This document shows, piece by piece, positions 60,992-64,000 of a stretch of 64,000 bases of DNA. Numbering within the stretch: position 1 is the stretch's first letter; every line of letters begins with the position of its first letter. This stretch comes from SLRI01 sp942491185 (lineage in GTDB: Bacteria > Pseudomonadota > Alphaproteobacteria > Geminicoccales > Geminicoccaceae). The stretch spans positions 147,169 to 211,168 of the forward strand of contig CALOAB010000028.1 in the NCBI GenBank assembly GCA_942491185.1. Direction: 5' to 3'. The position numbers and the translations under genes are program-made. The notes below the pieces were generated by a model, which worked only from the letters and a program-made list of their open reading frames with translations, was not told the DNA's origin and ran no database searches.

Positions 60992-62173
60992 ATGCCAGAC
61001 AAGACCAGCGATACGATCATTGCCGCCGTCATGGAACAACTCGTTGCTGAAGGCCCCCAGGCCATGGCCCAGGTCATGACCGCATTGATGAACCTCGCGA
61101 TGCGGATGGAACGTGAGCAGTTTCTGGGTGCGGGCCACTACGAACGGGCGGCCGAGAGGCGTGGTTACGCCAACGGTACCAAACCCAAGCTGATCGACAC
61201 GCTCGCCGGCACGCTCAGCCTGGATGTGCCCAAGACTGTTGGAACGGACGAGCCATTCTACCCACAGGCGCTGGAACGTGGCCGACGTTCGTGCCGCGCC
61301 GTCATGCTGGCGGTCGCCGAGATGTATGTGTGCGGCGTCTCGACCCGCGATGCCGAGCGGGTCATGGCCGAATTCGGCTTGAAGAGCCTGTCATCGACCC
61401 AGGTCAGCCGCGCCGCCAAGCTGCTCGATGACGAGCTCGACGCTTGGCGCAGCCGGACGCTCGGCGAAGTCCGCTATCTCTTCCTGGACGCGCGCTACGA
61501 GAAATCTCGGCAGGGTGGTGTCGTGCGTGACGCTGCCGTGCTGTCGGCAGTTGGGGTCGGGCCAGATGGCCGCCGCCGTGTTCTCGGCGTGTCGGTTGCC
61601 GTCTCCGAAGCTGAAGTTCACTGGCGGGCCTTTCTGGAGGATCTGGTTGCGCGCGGCATGCGCGGCGTCCAGTTCGTCACCTCCGACGATCATGCCGGCC
61701 TCGAGGCCGCCCGCAAGGCCGTGCTGGGTGGCGCCGTCTGGCAACGCTGCCAGTTCCACTTGGCGCAGAACGCCATACATCACGCCCCCAATATCCAAAT
61801 CCGAAAATGCATCGGTAGCCAATTGCGCGAGATCTGGAACGCCAAGAACCTCGCCACTGCCGAGGCCGAGCTGAAATGCCTCGTCGAAGCCCATCGCAAG
61901 AACGCGCCAAAGCTGGCCGCCTGGCTCGAGGTCGCCATCCCCGAAGGTCTCGCTGTCTTCACCCTGCCAGAGCATCACCGCAAGCGCATGCGCACCTCGA
62001 ACCCGATCGAGCGCGCCGTCCAGCAGGAGCTCAAGCGACGCACCGTCAAGGTCCGCGTCTTCCCCAACAGTGCGTCGCTGCTGCGTCTCGTCACCGCTGT
62101 GCTCGTCGAAATCGACGAAACATGGCAGGCTTCAACACAACCCTACATCAACTGGAACACCCCGGATGCTTGA
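60992..62173 (+). CDS. IS256-family transposase
   Basis: A 393-residue Mutator-like DDE transposase. 'EREQFLGAGHYERAAERRGYANG', 'YLFLDARYEK' (first D), 'FVTSDDHAGLEAARKAVLGGAVWQRCQFHLAQN' (second D with the C-x2-H motif) and 'MRTSNPIERAVQQELKRRTVKVRVFPN' (E). AAGGA before ATG 60992. Intact and within matched ends, so possibly active. Confidence 0.95.
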   Translation: MPDKTSDTIIAAVMEQLVAEGPQAMAQVMTALMNLAMRMEREQFLGAGHYERAAERRGYANGTKPKLIDTLAGTLSLDVPKTVGTDEPFYPQALERGRRSCRAVMLAVAEMYVCGVSTRDAERVMAEFGLKSLSSTQVSRAAKLLDDELDAWRSRTLGEVRYLFLDARYEKSRQGGVVRDAAVLSAVGVGPDGRRRVLGVSVAVSEAEVHWRAFLEDLVARGMRGVQFVTSDDHAGLEAARKAVLGGAVWQRCQFHLAQNAIHHAPNIQIRKCIGSQLREIWNAKNLATAEAELKCLVEAHRKNAPKLAAWLEVAIPEGLAVFTLPEHHRKRMRTSNPIERAVQQELKRRTVKVRVFPNSASLLRLVTAVLVEIDETWQASTQPYINWNTPDA

Positions 62174-62838
62174 TAGGGCCACAACCGAATTTCCAGACAT
62201 CAAGTTGCGCAATCGAACTGTGCCGTCATCGAGGTCAATCTCGCGATCAATGGATTGCCGGTGCGGATCGAGAATTGCGCCATCAGCAACACCGACGGCG
62301 AGGTAGCATTCTCGCTCGACAGTTGCGGCCACATCATCGATCGAGGTGGCGTCAAGGTCGTGTCCAAGCGGTTGGCGAGCGTACTGCCGGATGCGACGGT
62401 TCTCAAGATCGACATCGAAGGGGCCGAGTTCTCGGTCATTCCCTGAGCAGATCGACGAGATGACCAAGGCCCGGGCGTGGATCGTCGAAATTCACCCTGG
62501 CATGGGCGGTGATCCGGCGGTCGTCACGGGTGCCTTCAAGGACCGCGGCTATGAATTGTGGTGGGCAGAGCCCAAGAACAACACCTTCCAGCCTTACGAC
62601 GGCGAGCCCTGGGCCGCGCGGGCGACGCTCGTCGCGCGCCGCTAGGCGTAGCGGCTGATCATGGCGGATTAATTTACAGTTGAAGTTGCAGTGCCAGCGT
62701 CAATCCTGTTGACCGTGCGGTCTGATGACCAGACGGACTCATTTATCCTCGCGGACTATTCCCTGAGCCGGCGGTCATTGCGGACGCCACGCCGGCTTGT
62801 CGAACACTGAAGCGTGATACCAGCTGGCTTCGCTCAAC

Positions 62839-62970
62839 ATGATCATTGTGACGGACAAATCTGGCCGGTTGGGAAACAAGCTTCACCTGTTTGCTCACTT
62901 TATCGCCTTCTCGCTCGAGCATGACGTTCCGATCATGTTCACTGGCTTCGCTCAAACTACCTCTCTGGAA
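62839..62970 (+). pseudogene. GT11-like glycosyltransferase, only N-terminus left
   Basis: Begins 'MIIVTDKSGRLGNKLHLFAH' then 'FIAFSLEHDVPIM', the opening of family 11 (alpha-1,2-fucosyltransferase-like) enzymes, where 'GrLGNrLfLFAHFiAFa.EH' is typical. After about 40 residues the frame enters an insertion element on the opposite strand. The remainder must lie beyond the element, outside the window. Probably part of the same surface-glycan cluster. Confidence 0.65.
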
Positions 62971-64000
62971 CGCTCAGGCGGCTGCCCCGTGAACGATGCT
63001 GCGATAGGTTGTTGGCGGGGTGATGACGGCGTGCTGGATCAGCCGGGCGAAGCCGTGGCTGATGGCATTGGCTGTCCGGCGGTTGAAGCGGAAAACGAAC
63101 TCGTCGAGGTAGCGCTGCAGGTGCTTGGGCCGGACGGCGCCGTGGTGGGTGCCGAGCAGCCAACGCTTGGCCAAGCTGAAGACCAGATGGATGGCGGGAA
63201 GGCGCAGGCTGGCGTCGCCCCAGCTGGCCGAGAGGTTGATCGGCTCGTGGCTGTAGCCCTTGCCCTCGAGGCCGCGATAGCCGGCCCAGCCGTCGGTGGC
63301 GACGGTGAGCGGCGCGGCCGTGTCGGCGTCGATGAAGCCCTCGAGGCTGCTGGCCGAGGCATCCGGGATCGCCTGCAGCCGCAGCCGGCCGAGCGGGCGC
63401 TTCCTGCCCTTGCCGGGCTTGGCCTCGACCGCGCCCACGACGACGGTCTTGCCAGCAGCGCCGCGGCCCGGCTTGCCAGGCCTGGCGCCACCCACATGCG
63501 TCTCGTCGACCTCGACGCGCTCCTGCAGCGGCTCGCGCTCGGGCCGGATCATGGCGCGACGGATCTTGTGCAACCAGCTCCAGGCAGTGCCGTAGCTGCC
63601 GAAGCCTATCTGCCGCTGCAGCTCCATCGCCGAGATACCGCCCCGGCTCGACGTCACCAGGTAGATGGCGAGAAACCATTTGCTGAGCCCGGTCTTGCTC
63701 TGCTCGAACATGGTCCCCGCCAGGATCGAGTGCTGCCTGCCGCAAGAGCGGCATTCCTCGATCAAGCGCTTCTTGTGGCTCCAAGCCAAACGATGCCCGC
63801 AGCCGGCGCAGCAAAACCCTTCGGGCCACCGCGCCCGGACCAAATAGGCCCGGCACCTCGTATCCGTGCCGAAGCGCTTCAGAAAGCTCGGCAGATCACG
63901 CGGCAGGTCCCGCAACAACTCGGCCGACATGGCGACCTCTCAGGCGTCTGTTCTTGATATGTTCAATCTGGACCCGAGCCGCGCGGGCGTCAAGCCAGCC
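62960..64000 (-). mobile_element. IS1595-type (ISXO2-like) element, ends uncertain
   Basis: Carries one transposase gene on the minus strand and interrupts the GT11-like gene. Left end lies between 62955 and 62974; the right end is near or past the end of the window. No terminal repeats could be assigned with certainty. Confidence 0.6.
62974..63930 (-). CDS. IS1595-family transposase
   Basis: A 318-residue transposase: N-terminal zinc ribbon with C-x2-C pairs ('FCCAGCGHRLAW' and 'ECRSCGRQHSILAGT'), then the ISXO2-like DDE domain with 'VEVDETHVGG' (D), 'VATDGWAGYRGL' (D), 'IHLVFSLAKRWLLGTHHGA' and 'YLDEFVFRFNRR' (E/N). Full length, no disruption seen. Confidence 0.94.
   Translation of the reverse strand: MSAELLRDLPRDLPSFLKRFGTDTRCRAYLVRARWPEGFCCAGCGHRLAWSHKKRLIEECRSCGRQHSILAGTMFEQSKTGLSKWFLAIYLVTSSRGGISAMELQRQIGFGSYGTAWSWLHKIRRAMIRPEREPLQERVEVDETHVGGARPGKPGRGAAGKTVVVGAVEAKPGKGRKRPLGRLRLQAIPDASASSLEGFIDADTAAPLTVATDGWAGYRGLEGKGYSHEPINLSASWGDASLRLPAIHLVFSLAKRWLLGTHHGAVRPKHLQRYLDEFVFRFNRRTANAISHGFARLIQHAVITPPTTYRSIVHGAAA

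Larger units (their letters stand above)
60862..62212 (+). mobile_element. IS256-type element with target site duplication
   Basis: Flanked by tcgaactgtg on both sides (60852-60861 and 62213-62222); removing the element and one copy restores the fkbM frame. Near-terminal inverted repeats: 60866-60888 and 62188-62210, 19 of 23 bases matching. About 1351 bp, the normal IS256-family size. Confidence 0.9.
60576..62645 (+). pseudogene. FkbM-family methyltransferase, truncated, interrupted and frameshifted
   Basis: Part 1 (60576-60861): 'WYHPFSAKNRRELEWLIANL', SAM-binding 'ARIIDAGAFHGIYTMVLA', 'VVVAVDPVASN'. Part 2 (62213-62645): 'AVIEVNLAINGLPVRIENCA', 'ATVLKIDIEGAEFSVIP', then an extra T at about 62444 shifts the frame to 'EQIDEMTKARAWIVEIHPG' and 'GYELWWAEPKNNTF' up to TAG. 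The IS256-type element splits the gene with a target duplication. No start codon follows the in-frame TGA before part 1, so the 5' end is gone too. It methylated sugar hydroxyls in surface glycans, by family knowledge. Confidence 0.85.

Noticed and set aside
62646..62838. A small gene between fkbM and the GT11-like fragment
   Set aside because: Only short frames with no ribosome binding site or recognisable sequence; likely spacer with the GT11 promoter.

Overview
The window is GC-rich bacterial chromosome, most likely from an alphaproteobacterium (Rhodospirillales/Geminicoccales-like). This is an inference from gene content: long PstA with an N-terminal extension, purQ-purL next to bolA and a CGFS glutaredoxin, LigD-type ligase with its exonuclease, DUF3108, TAXI and BCCT transporters, and a 204-residue S4. 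No rRNA, tRNA or CRISPR array was seen.

Layout. 1-2266: PepSY protein, OmpR-type regulator and sensor kinase in overlapping frames. 2233-3108: tenA and a short HicB-like antitoxin remnant. 3177-9816: complete histidine-use locus, hutF divergent from hutI-H-G-U. 9885-15272: three tandem DUF1254/DUF1214 secreted paralogs, two decayed C-terminal copies of the same family and a truncated outer-membrane partner. 15512-23303: phosphate locus phoR-pstS-pstC-pstA-pstB-phoU-phoB, with a tandem Pho box before pstS and frameshifts in phoU and phoB. 23336-31704: acetoacetyl-CoA synthetase, then an envelope group (SOUL lipoprotein, two small secreted proteins, ClsC-like phospholipase D lipoprotein, an unassigned lipoprotein, MscS channel). 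31822-35474: TAXI solute-binding protein, BCCT transporter with a 43-residue membrane microprotein, relics of a second microprotein and a second BCCT gene. 35674-39191: purQ, purL, bolA, grxD. 39434-42049: ligase-associated exonuclease and ATP-dependent DNA ligase. 42145-50327: glycosyltransferase, arginase-ornithine cyclodeaminase-NhaC cluster, cupin, hexapeptide acetyltransferase, second cyclodeaminase-family gene, GST. 50435-51869: DUF3108 and rpsD. 52038-53752: membrane protein with a pentapeptide-repeat tail whose coding DNA is a 30-bp tandem array broken by several frameshifts.

53901-64000 is a surface-glycan locus (core-2-type glycosyltransferase, rfbC, SAF-domain oxidoreductase, FkbM methyltransferase, GT11-like glycosyltransferase) being destroyed by four insertion sequences: an IS21-type element, an IS1634-type element nested inside it, an IS256-type element with clear target duplication inside fkbM, and an IS1595-type element inside the GT11-like gene.

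Together the genes describe a heterotroph living on amino acids (histidine to glutamate plus formate through HutF/HutG; arginine to ornithine and probably proline), with phosphate-starvation control, osmolyte uptake, and an eroded cell-surface polysaccharide cluster. The many single-base frameshifts (phoB, phoU, istB, fkbM, the pentapeptide gene) could be true decay or base-call errors; sequence alone cannot decide.
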